This document shows positions 34,982-43,698 of a stretch of 64,000 nt of DNA, piece by piece. Location: positions 102,060 to 166,059 of the forward strand of contig OZ219859.1 in NCBI GenBank assembly GCA_964291545.2, written 5' to 3'. The DNA is from G963667675 sp964291545 (lineage in GTDB: Bacteria; Chloroflexota; Dehalococcoidia; Lucifugimonadales; UBA3495). The notes beneath the pieces were generated by a model that was given only the letters and a program-made list of their open reading frames with translations, did no database searches and was not told the origin of the DNA. Each line of letters starts with the position of its first letter. The first letter of the stretch is position 1. Both the position numbers and the translations under genes were made by a program.

Positions 34982-34990
34982 TGCTATAAT
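34982..34990 (+). promoter_or_regulatory. Extended -10 promoter of flavoprotein paralogue 2
   Basis: TGC-TATAAT (TATAAT at 34985-34990), inside CCCCGGTGCTATAAT, lies 66 bases before the ATG. The same 15-base string precedes paralogue 3 at almost the same distance. Confidence 0.7.
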
Positions 34991-35056
34991 CCCCGTATTC
35001 CTTCAGCCTGCTTGTGACTCCGACCGGAAAATTCCGGCGGCCAACGAGGTGGTGAT

Positions 35057-37030
35057 ATGCCCCAGCAATTCCCCTTGCTGTTCGCTCCCCTCAAGCTTGG
35101 CAAGTACAACCTGCAAAGTAGGATAGTGGTCACCGGCCATAACGCCAACTTCCTGGCTGGAGGCATGCCCACCGAGGCCTATGGCTACTACCTGCGGGAG
35201 AGGGCAAAGGGCGGCGCAGGCATGGTCACCCTGGGTTCGTGCTACGTGCACCCCACCGGCGTTGCGCCCCACCGTAACTACGACGAGTCCATAATCCCCA
35301 GGTACCAGCGTCTCGCCGAACTGGTGCACGAATTTCCTGTGCCCGTGCTGACCCAGATGAACCACAACGGGAGGCGCTCCGCGCTGGCCCTGCGGCGCAG
35401 GCTGGACGGAGACTTGATTGCCATAGCGCCGTCGGCGGTGCCCACCCCTTCTTTCGGCTACCCCCCGGCCATGCCCCGGGAGATGACCATCGACGAAGCC
35501 CAGGAAATCGTCGTCGCCTACGGCCGGGCCGCGGAGCGGGTCAGGGAGGGCGGCCTTGACGGGGTCGAGGTCAACATCGGAGGCTACAACCTCATCGCCC
35601 AGTTCCTGCATAGCCAGAGCAACCGCCGCACCGACCGGTACGGCGGCGATACCCTGGAGGAGCGGTCCACTTTCCTGATGGAGGTCCTCCAAGCGGTGCG
35701 CAATGCGTTGGGGCCGGACCTCATCATGGGTTCCCGCCTCTACGACGACCTGGTGGACTACAGCATCGGCTTCGAAGACCTCAAGACCATTGCCCGGCTG
35801 CTGGACGATTCCGGGCTGCTGGACTACCTCAACGTATGGACCGGCAACCTCCAGGGCGAACTCTCCAACCGCTACCACGTGCCGCCCTACTACGCCCAGC
35901 CGGGAGGCTTCACCTGGCGGGCCGAGGAGATAAAGAAGCTGGTCAGCCTGCCGGTGATAGGCACCGGCCGCATCAACACCCCGGCAATGGCCGAGGAGAT
36001 CCTGGCCTCGGGCAAGATAGACCTGGTCGGCATGGTGCGAGAACTCATCGCCGACCCCTACTTTCCCACCAAGGCCAAAGAAGGCCGGGTGGACGACATC
36101 CGCATGTGCATTGCCTGCAACCAGAGCTGCGCCGGCCGCCACTTCGTGGGCCTGCCCATCTCCTGCATCTATAACCCCACGGCCGGCAACGAAAAGGAAC
36201 TGGCCGAGCCTGGCCCCGCGCCGGTGAAGAAAAAGGTGGTGGTGATAGGCGGCGGACCCGCCGGCATGGAAGCCGCCCGGGTCGCTGCCGAACGGGGGCA
36301 CCGGGTCGTCTTGTTCGAACGTTCGGACCGGTTGGGAGGCCAGGTCAAGGTGGCCATGCTGCCGCCCATGCGGGGGTCCTTCGAGGAAATCATCCTGTTT
36401 GGCGAGAAGCAGCTGCCCAAGCTGGGAGTGGACGTCAGGCTTGGAGTGGATGCAGGCTCCGAGATCGTGCTGGCCGAAGCTCCCGACGCTGTCATAGTGG
36501 CCACGGGATCGACCCCCTACTTGACCGAGATTCCCGGCGTCGAGGGCCGAAACGTGCTCAGCGTGTCCGACGTGCTGACCGGCGCCAACACGGGGAAACA
36601 CGTGGTCGTCGTGGACACCCAGGGCACGCCGCCGGGCGGCTTGGTGGCCGACTTCCTGGCCGACCAGGGCAAGCAGGTTGAAATCGTCACCGGCCTGACC
36701 TTCGTGGGCAGCGGCACCCACGCCCAGGCCGCCTGGCACACCCTGTACGGGCGTCTGTTGCAAAAAGGCGTGAAGATGACTCCCATGACCGGCGTGTCCC
36801 GCATCGGCGAGGACTCGGTGGACGTCTACCACGTAGTCAACCCCGACGTACGCTGGACCATCCATCCCGTGGACACCGTGGTGATAGCCGCCGGAGGCCG
36901 GGCCGTCGACGGCCTTTACCGGGAACTCAAAACCAGCTTCCCCGCAGTGTTCGCCGTGGGAGACTGCGCCCAGCCCAGGGACATAGAAATGGCCACCTAC
37001 CAGGCCCACAAGACCGCCCTGGCCATCTGA
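35057..37030 (+). CDS. OYE/2,4-dienoyl-CoA reductase-type flavoprotein, paralogue 2
   Basis: A 657-residue paralogue of the enzyme at 31056 with the same three parts: TIM barrel, cysteine cluster (CIACNQSCAGRH, then C in ISCIYNP) and FAD/NAD(P) domain from VVVIGGGPAGMEAARV. Barrel sequence is conserved in MNHNGRR, QFLHSQSNRRTDRYGGDT and GTGRINTPAMAEEI. It is visibly closer to paralogue 3 than to paralogue 1 in these segments (NRRTDRYGG against NHRTDKYGG). The ATG at 35057 follows GAGGTGGTGAT, the same ribosome-binding context as paralogue 1. A strong extended -10 precedes it, so it probably has its own transcript. Confidence 0.92.
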   Translation: MPQQFPLLFAPLKLGKYNLQSRIVVTGHNANFLAGGMPTEAYGYYLRERAKGGAGMVTLGSCYVHPTGVAPHRNYDESIIPRYQRLAELVHEFPVPVLTQMNHNGRRSALALRRRLDGDLIAIAPSAVPTPSFGYPPAMPREMTIDEAQEIVVAYGRAAERVREGGLDGVEVNIGGYNLIAQFLHSQSNRRTDRYGGDTLEERSTFLMEVLQAVRNALGPDLIMGSRLYDDLVDYSIGFEDLKTIARLLDDSGLLDYLNVWTGNLQGELSNRYHVPPYYAQPGGFTWRAEEIKKLVSLPVIGTGRINTPAMAEEILASGKIDLVGMVRELIADPYFPTKAKEGRVDDIRMCIACNQSCAGRHFVGLPISCIYNPTAGNEKELAEPGPAPVKKKVVVIGGGPAGMEAARVAAERGHRVVLFERSDRLGGQVKVAMLPPMRGSFEEIILFGEKQLPKLGVDVRLGVDAGSEIVLAEAPDAVIVATGSTPYLTEIPGVEGRNVLSVSDVLTGANTGKHVVVVDTQGTPPGGLVADFLADQGKQVEIVTGLTFVGSGTHAQAAWHTLYGRLLQKGVKMTPMTGVSRIGEDSVDVYHVVNPDVRWTIHPVDTVVIAAGGRAVDGLYRELKTSFPAVFAVGDCAQPRDIEMATYQAHKTALAI

Positions 37031-37192
37031 GCCGCGCTTCTCCCACCTTCGGGCGCCCCAACGCCCCGCCCATAGCCCAAAACCCATCCCCCCTGCCATT
37101 TCGAGCGCAGCCGAGAAATCTCAAGTCCACTCCCACAACCCGCCTCCGACCCGTCATTCCCCGCGCCAGGACCACTGCGTAGGCGCGGCCAA

Positions 37193-37238
37193 GCCCGTCC
37201 GTTCATCCTGAGGGAAATCGAAGGGTGAACGGACAGCC
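37193..37238. repeat. GTCCGTTC palindrome, hybrid-arm copy
   Basis: Left arm GCCCGTCCGTTC belongs to one arm class and right arm GAACGGACAGCC to the other, so pairing is reduced to the inner part of the stem. It lies 35 bases before the IS481-type element. A CATTTCGAG-class repeat is at 37094-37121. Confidence 0.75.
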
Positions 37239-37272
37239 GGGGCTGGGGACCGAGACCAACCGGCGCCCCAGC

Positions 37273-38339
37273 CTGTCATTCCTGTAGATGTCAGGTAATT
37301 CGTTGACAGAATAGCATGGGACGAATAGCTATTCTGGAGGCGAGGATGCGTAACAACAGCAATGACCGTACAGTGGAACGAAACTATGTCCAGAAGTGGC
37401 GGTTTCTCATCCGGGAGTACCAACAAGTCAAGGCGAAGGAACACCCCAGGTTCCGCTTCGTCCAGGACTTCTACAACTTCCACGGCACCAACCGACAGAC
37501 CTTTGCCAAGTATTACAACCGCTACAAGCAAGATGGTAGTGACCTAGCTCTACTGCCTCTCAAGCGCGGCCCCAGGTGGAAGAGCCGCCGCACGCTGCCT
37601 TTCATAGAGGAGAAGGTGCTGGAGCTAAGGCGTAAAGGTATAAATCGGTATGAGATATATGCGATACTCCAGCCGGTACTGAAGTCCCGCACTCCTGCGC
37701 CATCCACCATCTACGCCATCAGCCGGCGTCATAACCTGAACAAGTTGACCAAACCCATGGAACAGTCCAAAAGAAGGATCATCAAGGCCAGGGCAGGAGA
37801 GTTGGGGCATCTGGACTGCCACCATCTGAGCAAGGACCTGATCCTGGGCGCCAGACAGCGCTACTACCTGGTGTCTCTGCTGGACTCCTGCACCCGCCTG
37901 GCCTGGGCGGAGGTGGTGGAGGACATAAAGAGCCTGAGCGTGATGTTCGCCGCCCTAAAGAGCATCAACTTGCTGAATGCCGAGTACGGGGTGCGCTTTG
38001 AGGCCATACTCACCGACAATGGCCCTGAGGTGGCCACCCACAAGAGTAAGGAGCAACACCCCTTCGAGAGGATGCTAATGGAGCTGGGGATCAAGCACCG
38101 CTACACCAGGCCCTACAGACCCCAGACCAATGGCAAAGTGGAACGGTTCTGGCGGACCCTCAACGAAGACCTCTTGGAGGGGACCACCTTCGAGTCCTTG
38201 GACGAGCTGAAGGATGAACTGATGCAGTACCTCCTCTACTACAACACCGAGAGACCCCACCAGGGCCTTGGAGGCAACACTCCACTGCAAACCTTGCAAA
38301 ATCTGTCAATGAATTAGCTAACACATACAGGAATGACAG
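37273..38339 (+). mobile_element. IS481-type insertion sequence
   Basis: An apparently complete element of about 1067 bases. The ends are imperfect inverted repeats of roughly 38 bases: the left reads CTGTCATTCCTGTAGATGTC and continues to TTGACAGA at 37309; the right is the complement, beginning CTGTCATTCCTGTATGTGTT. The single gene inside is a DDE transposase. No target duplication is obvious. Its right tip is the first unit of a 26-bp tandem repeat, and its outer ten bases match the GTCATTCC class of dispersed repeats. Confidence 0.88.
37316..38317 (+). CDS. IS481-family DDE transposase
   Basis: A 333-residue transposase with an N-terminal helix-turn-helix part (about 25-140) and an integrase-like catalytic core. 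The acidic triad is visible as Asp in LGHLDCHH, Asp in AILTDNGPE and Glu in NGKVERFWRT, followed by YYNTERPHQGLGGNTP, the usual core end. The frame is intact and both terminal repeats are present, so the element may still be active. ATG 37316 is the first start; ATG 37346 has a better ribosome-binding site (GGAGGCGAGG) and would remove ten residues. Confidence 0.9.
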   Translation: MGRIAILEARMRNNSNDRTVERNYVQKWRFLIREYQQVKAKEHPRFRFVQDFYNFHGTNRQTFAKYYNRYKQDGSDLALLPLKRGPRWKSRRTLPFIEEKVLELRRKGINRYEIYAILQPVLKSRTPAPSTIYAISRRHNLNKLTKPMEQSKRRIIKARAGELGHLDCHHLSKDLILGARQRYYLVSLLDSCTRLAWAEVVEDIKSLSVMFAALKSINLLNAEYGVRFEAILTDNGPEVATHKSKEQHPFERMLMELGIKHRYTRPYRPQTNGKVERFWRTLNEDLLEGTTFESLDELKDELMQYLLYYNTERPHQGLGGNTPLQTLQNLSMN

Positions 38340-38430
38340 TGGGAGTATGCGCTAGGGAATGATTGTGGGGGCGTGCGCTAGGGAATGATTGTGGGGGCGT
38401 GCGCTAGGGAATGACAGTGGGGCCCCGCAC
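38330..38430 (+). repeat. 26-bp tandem repeat at IS right end
   Basis: Units start at 38330, 38356, 38382 and 38408 with exact 26-base period; the middle two are identical (GGAATGATTGTGGGGGCGTG plus CGCTAG) and the outer two carry GGAATGACAG. The first unit overlaps the last ten bases of the insertion sequence. Confidence 0.85.
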
Positions 38431-38447
38431 CCCACAACCATCCCCGG

Positions 38448-38456
38448 TGCTATAAT
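38448..38456 (+). promoter_or_regulatory. Extended -10 promoter of flavoprotein paralogue 3
   Basis: TGC-TATAAT (TATAAT at 38451-38456) lies 67 bases before the ATG in the same 15-base context as the promoter of paralogue 2. The insertion sequence and its tandem repeat end just upstream. Confidence 0.7.
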
Positions 38457-38523
38457 TCCGAATGTTCCTCCGGCGCAAACGTGACGCCGGTCAGCCGGTA
38501 CCAGCATAAATCGAGGTGCAGAA

Positions 38524-40497
38524 ATGACCCAGCAGTACCCCTTGCTGTTCACTCCATACCAGCTAGGCAAGTACACCCTGCAAAGCAGAATCGTGGTGAC
38601 GGGCCACCAGGCCAACATGATAGAGGCCCGGATGCCCAACGAGGCCTATGGCTACTATCTGCGGGAAAGGGCCAAGGGCGGCGCCGGGATGGTGATGATC
38701 GGCTCCTGCTACGTGCACCGCACCGGGTTTGTAGCCCACGAGAACATCGACGACGCAATAATCCCCAGGTACCAGCGCATCGCCGAGCTGGTCCACGAAT
38801 ATCCGGTGCCGGTGATTACCCAGATGAACCACAACGGCAGGCGCGCCGCCATGACCCAGCGGACGGTGTTGAACGGGGACCTGATGGCCCTGGGGCCGTC
38901 GGCGGTGCCCATGCCGGGTTTCGGCTACGAGCAGGTCATGCCCAAGGAGATGACCATCGGCGAAGCTGAGGAGCTAATCGCCTGCTACGGCCGCGCCGCG
39001 GAGCGAGTCCGCAAGGGCGGCCTGGACGGCGTGGAAATCCTGATTGGCGCCTACAACCTCATCGCCCAGTTCCTCCACAGCCAGAGCAACCGCCGCACCG
39101 ACCGGTACGGCGGGGACACCCTGGAGGAACGGTCCACTTTCATGATGGAGGTGCTGCAGGCGGTGCGCAACGGCCTGGGCCCCGACCTGCTGCTGGGGGT
39201 GCGCCTGTACGACGACTTGGTGGACTACAGCATCGACTTCGAGGACGGCAAGACCATTGCGCAGATGTTGGACGCTTCCGGCCTGCTGGACTACCTCAAC
39301 GTGTGGATCGGCAACATGGTGAACGAGGTGTCCAACCGTTACCACGTGCCTCCCTATTATACCGAGCCGGGGGAGTTTGCCTGGCGCGCCGAGGAGATGA
39401 AGAAGCTGGTCAACCTGCCGGTGCTGGGGGCCGGCCGCATCAACACGCCGGCCATCGCCGAGGCGATACTGTCGTCCGGGAAAATGGACCTTGTTGGGAT
39501 GGTCAGAGAAATGATCGCCGATCCCTACTTCCCGACCAAGGCCAAAGAGGGCAGGGTTGACGACATTCGCATGTGCATTGCCTGCAACCAGAGTTGCGCC
39601 GGGCGCCAGGGGTTGGGCATTCCCATCACCTGCATCTACAACCCGGTGGCGGGCCACGAAAAGGAGTGGGCCGACACAAACCCCGCTCCGGTGAAGAAAA
39701 AAGTAGTTGTCGTAGGCGGCGGGCCCGCCGGCATGGAGGCCGCCCTGGTGGCCGCCGAGCGGGGGCACAGCGTCGTCCTTTTTGAGCGTTCCGACCGGCT
39801 GGGAGGGCAGATAAAAGTCGCCATGCTGCCGCCCCATAGGGAGACCTACGAGGAGATCATCCTGTTCGGCGAGAAGCAGCTGCCCAAGCTGGGAGTGGAC
39901 GTCAGGCTGGGAGTGGAAGCGTCCGCCGAGTCTGTGCTGGCCGAGAGCCCTGACGCGGTGATAGTAGCCACGGGGTCGACGCCCTACATGACCGAGATAC
40001 CCGGCGTCGAAGGAAAGAACGTCCTCACCGTGGCCGACGTGCTCACCGGGGCCGAGACGGGGGATAGGGTTGTCATAATCGACACCCAGGGCAACCCGCC
40101 GGGCTGCTTGGCGGCCGACTTTCTGTCCGAGCAGGGCAAGCAGGTTGAAATCGTCACCGGGCTGCCCTTCGTCGGCAGCGCCACCATCGCCCGCGCCGTG
40201 TGGCAGCACCTCTACGGCCGTTTAGTGGACAAGGGCGTGGTAATGAGCCCCATGACCGGAGTTAACCGGATAGGCGAGGACTCGCTGGACGTCTACCACG
40301 TGGTCAGCCCCGAGAATACCTGGACCATAGAGTCCGTGGACACGGTGGTCATCTCCGCCGGCGGCCAGGTGGAGGACGGCTTGTACCGGGAGCTTGAGGG
40401 CAAGGTAGAAGACCTGTACGCCGTGGGTGACTGCGCCCAGCCCCGGGACATAGAAATGGCCACATACCAGGCCCACAAGGTTGCCGTCGGGATCTAG
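38524..40497 (+). CDS. OYE/2,4-dienoyl-CoA reductase-type flavoprotein, paralogue 3
   Basis: A 657-residue third copy of the flavoprotein, colinear with the other two: barrel (MNHNGRRAAMTQRT, QFLHSQSNRRTDRYGGDT), iron-sulfur cysteines (CIACNQSCAGRQ, then C in ITCIYNP) and FAD domain from VVVVGGGPAGMEAALV. Segments are shared sometimes with paralogue 1 (AAMTQRT/AAITQRT, MTGV.RIGEDSLDVYHVVSP) and sometimes with paralogue 2, hinting at gene conversion. The ATG at 38524 follows GAGGTG. It is next to the quaternary-amine transporter, which it faces convergently. Confidence 0.92.
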   Translation: MTQQYPLLFTPYQLGKYTLQSRIVVTGHQANMIEARMPNEAYGYYLRERAKGGAGMVMIGSCYVHRTGFVAHENIDDAIIPRYQRIAELVHEYPVPVITQMNHNGRRAAMTQRTVLNGDLMALGPSAVPMPGFGYEQVMPKEMTIGEAEELIACYGRAAERVRKGGLDGVEILIGAYNLIAQFLHSQSNRRTDRYGGDTLEERSTFMMEVLQAVRNGLGPDLLLGVRLYDDLVDYSIDFEDGKTIAQMLDASGLLDYLNVWIGNMVNEVSNRYHVPPYYTEPGEFAWRAEEMKKLVNLPVLGAGRINTPAIAEAILSSGKMDLVGMVREMIADPYFPTKAKEGRVDDIRMCIACNQSCAGRQGLGIPITCIYNPVAGHEKEWADTNPAPVKKKVVVVGGGPAGMEAALVAAERGHSVVLFERSDRLGGQIKVAMLPPHRETYEEIILFGEKQLPKLGVDVRLGVEASAESVLAESPDAVIVATGSTPYMTEIPGVEGKNVLTVADVLTGAETGDRVVIIDTQGNPPGCLAADFLSEQGKQVEIVTGLPFVGSATIARAVWQHLYGRLVDKGVVMSPMTGVNRIGEDSLDVYHVVSPENTWTIESVDTVVISAGGQVEDGLYRELEGKVEDLYAVGDCAQPRDIEMATYQAHKVAVGI

Positions 40498-40541
40498 GCG
40501 ATACCGGCAGGCGCCGGCAGGCCCATGTTTAGGCAACAAGG

Positions 40542-40580
40542 TTACGGCTAGGAAAAGGGTTTCCCCCTCCCTAGCCGTAA
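40542..40580. terminator. Bidirectional terminator between paralogue 3 and SBP gene
   Basis: TTACGGCTAGG (40542-40552) and CCTAGCCGTAA (40570-40580) form a perfect 11-bp stem, with inner GGG/CCC pairing extending it. It sits between convergent genes, as expected for a shared terminator. Confidence 0.75.
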
Positions 40581-40626
40581 ATTGCTAACTTGGGCGTCGC
40601 CGGTTTTGGCGACTAACCCACTGGCT

Positions 40627-41604
40627 TTAGGGAATCCAGTCTCTCCAGACGTCCTCGTTGGCGTCCACCCATTCTTGGGCAGCTTCGCGAGGAGTCAGGT
40701 CGTTCTCCGTGAGGTTGAGGACCATCTCGTTCTGCGCCGCGTTGGTCATCTGGAAGTTCGATAGGAACTCGTATGCCTCTGGGAACTCGTCCTTGAATCC
40801 CGGCCATGCCAGCTTGGCGACTTCGTCGGTGGCGAAGCCGCAATTGAAATCTTCACCGTCGGGATAGCAGTCCGACGTGTAGGCAGGCATCTCGATCTGC
40901 ACCAGGTTGTACTTGGCGTGGGCCCAGTGGGGCTCCCAGAGATAGGTCAAGATGGGCTCGCCCCGGGTGAACGCTGCGTCGATTTCAGGCAACGCTGCGC
41001 CCTCGGACCCGGCAAACACCACCTGGAAATCGGCGCCAAAGGCCTCCAAGCGTTCCTCGGGCTTGGTATCCCACGCCGCGGTGAACTCCAGCAGCCGGCC
41101 GCTGTCGCCGGTGTCGCTGGTGGCGAAGACGTCCTTGTACTGGTTCAGGTCGCTCACCGTGCGGAGGTTGGGGGCAACGGCCTCGATGCCGCGTTCGGCG
41201 TCGCCGTGGATGACGTAGGAAGGCACGTACCAACCCGTCTCGCCGGTGATGCCTACCGCCCCCACTCGCTCCACCGGCGGGTTGTCGACGTTCACGTATT
41301 GATTCAAGAGTTCGGCGCTGTATGACGGCCAGTTACAGCAGACAAAGTGAAACTCGCCCGATTCCAGCCCGATGAACAACGGAGCCGAGTCGGCGGGCGC
41401 GAACTTGGTTTCCACCGTGTAGCCAAGCTCGTCTTCCAGCAGGATCTGCGCCACGGCCGTGGTGACCAGCTGGCCGTCCCAGTCCTGGTCTACGAGATAT
41501 ACCGTGCCCTTCTCTTCTTCGCCGCAGGCCAGGCCTAATGCGACCACCAAGGCCAGCAACGACAACATAATGGCGCTCACCCGCATCTTCTTTAGTAAAT
41601 TCAT
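40627..41604 (-). CDS. Glycine betaine/choline-type ABC substrate-binding lipoprotein
   Basis: A 325-residue OpuAC/ProX-family binding protein for quaternary amines. A signal peptide ends in a lipobox (VVALGLAC, Cys about 26). The mature part has typical segments VYLVDQDWDGQLVTTAVAQILLEDELGY, FHFVCCNWPSY, and EPILTYLWEPHWAHAKYNLVQIE, with Trp residues that usually form the cation-binding aromatic cage. The ATG at 41604 follows AAAGGAG; an upstream extension is rejected. It is followed upstream by permease and ATPase genes on the same strand, completing the transporter. Confidence 0.9.
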   Translation of the reverse strand: MNLLKKMRVSAIMLSLLALVVALGLACGEEEKGTVYLVDQDWDGQLVTTAVAQILLEDELGYTVETKFAPADSAPLFIGLESGEFHFVCCNWPSYSAELLNQYVNVDNPPVERVGAVGITGETGWYVPSYVIHGDAERGIEAVAPNLRTVSDLNQYKDVFATSDTGDSGRLLEFTAAWDTKPEERLEAFGADFQVVFAGSEGAALPEIDAAFTRGEPILTYLWEPHWAHAKYNLVQIEMPAYTSDCYPDGEDFNCGFATDEVAKLAWPGFKDEFPEAYEFLSNFQMTNAAQNEMVLNLTENDLTPREAAQEWVDANEDVWRDWIP

Positions 41605-41715
41605 ACCGCTCCTTTCTTGGTCAGGCGTGTTTCCGACACGCCTTGGAGTCCGCCACAAGGCGATATAGTACCACATGGCCCGGCCGCCTCGCGCCAGGCC
41701 TGTGCGCAACGCCCC

Positions 41716-43698
41716 TCACCGCATCGCTGCTAGGGGTACCGCCGCGCCTCGTTCTCCCTGGGTAATACGGTCCAGCGCCATCGCCATGAACACGATGGTC
41801 ATGCCGGCTATCAGGCCGTCGCCCATCCGGAGCCAGATGGAGTTTATGAACACTTCCTGGCCCAGCCCGCCGCCTCCCACCATTCCGGCGATGATCACCA
41901 TGGCCAGCACCATGATGATGGTCTGGTTGACCCCCATCATTATGGTTGGGAAGGCCAGGGGTATCTTGACCTGCAGCATGGTCTGAAGGCCGGTGGAGCC
42001 GTGGGACTGGGCCGTCTCTATCACCTGCACCGGCACTTCCTTGATGCCGAGACTGGTCATCCGCACCACCGGGGGCAGCGCGTACACCGAGGTGGCGATT
42101 ATGCCCACCAGTGGTCCCACGCCCCACAGCATTATCACCGGAATAAGGTAGACGAAGATGGGCATGGTCTGCATGGTGTCCAGGACCGGCCGCAGGACAG
42201 ACTCGAAGGTCTTGTTCTGTGAGGAGAGGATGCCCAGGCCGAAACCGGCGACGACAGTGAACACGCCTGCGGTAAGCACCTGGCTCAAGGTGACCATGGT
42301 GGCGTCCCAGACCCCGCCGACCCCGGCAAAGGCCAGGCCTACCAGTGCTAGAAGCGCCACGCGCCATCCCGCTGTAACGAAGGCCACGCCCGCGGCGGCG
42401 ACCATCATGGCCGGCCAGGGCAGCCACAGGAACAGGGTGAGGAAGGGTGCGTAGCCGAGTTGCCGGAAGAGTATGTCCCGCACCCAGCTCGTCAGGAAGT
42501 GGAGGTTGACCGCCATCCAATCGAAGGCCCGGTTGACGGGCTCCGCAATTGAGAATACCAGTTGGTCCGGAAAGTCCCCCAGGAAACCCACCAGCGAGCC
42601 AAGTACGATGAGAGCGACCATCAGCGCCGACCCCGCAATGGGGACCGCGTTGCGGACGGCCGTGTTGTTGAGTCCTGACGCGGCGGCCCCTTCGTCCCGC
42701 GGACGGGCGGGTGAAGCCGAGGAGGCGGGGCCGGACTTTACAAAGGCGTAGCTGAACCTGTCGAGGATTATGGCCAGGAGGACGATGGCCAATCCGCTCC
42801 CCAGCCCCGCTCCCGCGTCCACTTCCCTCAACGACAGCCATACGTCCCTGCCGAGACCCTGCACCCCCACAAAAGCCGTTATGATCACCATGGCCACCGC
42901 CATCATGATCGTCTGGTTGATGCCCATCATTATGGAACTCTTTGCCAGCGGCAGTTGCACTTGGAACAGCGTTTGCGACGTGGTCGAGCCGTGAGACCGG
43001 GCAGTCTCTATGGCAGCCAAAGGTACCTGGCGAATTCCCAGGTTGGTTAGCCTGATCACCGGCGGGATGCAGTAGACCACCGTGAGGAACACGCCTTGGG
43101 TTCCGCTGACGCCGAAGAGGATCAGTGCGGGGATGATGTATACAAAGGCAGGCAGCACCTGCATGGTGTCGAGAACGGGGCGCAAGACGGACTCGAAGCG
43201 GTCGTTGAAGGCGGCCAAAATCCCAATGGGAACGCCAAGTCCGACGGCGATCAGGACTGAAATTCCCACCACGCTCATGGTCACCATGGCGGAGTCCCAG
43301 AACCCAATCATACCCGTAAGCAGGATCGCCGCTCCGCCGAACAGCCCCAACGATCTGCCACCCAACCTGAACCCCAGCATCGACACGCCTGCTACGACGG
43401 CAGGCCAGGGGAGCCACAGCAGGAACCTGTCGGCCAAGTCGAGGCCGCTGTCTATCACGCTGGAAATTGGGTTGAACAACCAGGAGAAGGTATCTTCAAT
43501 CCAATCGAAGAAGCCGTCAATGGGCTCCTGAATTGCAGGTTCCCAGCTTTCGGGCCAGTTGCCTATGTCAGTATTGGCGTTGGCGCTGGCCAGGGAATAG
43601 GCCAAAGCATAGGCGGCGACGGCAAGGGCCACCCACAGAAAGCCCCGGTACTTGCGGTCCCTGAGAAAGCCGGCCCGGAGAGCCTCCGTGCGAATCAC
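41716..43698 (-). CDS. ProW-type ABC permease, two permeases fused in one chain
   Basis: A 660-residue membrane protein made of two successive ProW/OpuAB-like permeases. Both halves contain the same blocks: FESVLRPVLDTMQ, VIRLTNLGIRQVP or VVRMTSLGIKEVP, IETARSHGST or IETAQSHGST, and IMMGINQTIMM or IMMGVNQTIIM, with the coupling motif for the ATPase in each. A single chain would supply both halves of the channel, where ordinary systems use a homodimer. The GTG at 43698 overlaps the ATPase stop (GTGA), so the genes are translationally coupled. Hydrophobic segments: about six per half. Confidence 0.9.
   Translation of the reverse strand: MIRTEALRAGFLRDRKYRGFLWVALAVAAYALAYSLASANANTDIGNWPESWEPAIQEPIDGFFDWIEDTFSWLFNPISSVIDSGLDLADRFLLWLPWPAVVAGVSMLGFRLGGRSLGLFGGAAILLTGMIGFWDSAMVTMSVVGISVLIAVGLGVPIGILAAFNDRFESVLRPVLDTMQVLPAFVYIIPALILFGVSGTQGVFLTVVYCIPPVIRLTNLGIRQVPLAAIETARSHGSTTSQTLFQVQLPLAKSSIMMGINQTIMMAVAMVIITAFVGVQGLGRDVWLSLREVDAGAGLGSGLAIVLLAIILDRFSYAFVKSGPASSASPARPRDEGAAASGLNNTAVRNAVPIAGSALMVALIVLGSLVGFLGDFPDQLVFSIAEPVNRAFDWMAVNLHFLTSWVRDILFRQLGYAPFLTLFLWLPWPAMMVAAAGVAFVTAGWRVALLALVGLAFAGVGGVWDATMVTLSQVLTAGVFTVVAGFGLGILSSQNKTFESVLRPVLDTMQTMPIFVYLIPVIMLWGVGPLVGIIATSVYALPPVVRMTSLGIKEVPVQVIETAQSHGSTGLQTMLQVKIPLAFPTIMMGVNQTIIMVLAMVIIAGMVGGGGLGQEVFINSIWLRMGDGLIAGMTIVFMAMALDRITQGERGAAVPLAAMR

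Noticed and set aside
37273..38339. Target-site duplication around the IS
   Set aside because: Flanks (CCCCAG on the left, TGGGAG on the right) do not match as a direct repeat.
38330..38430. CRISPR-like array of 26-bp units
   Set aside because: Units abut directly with no spacers, so it is a simple tandem repeat.
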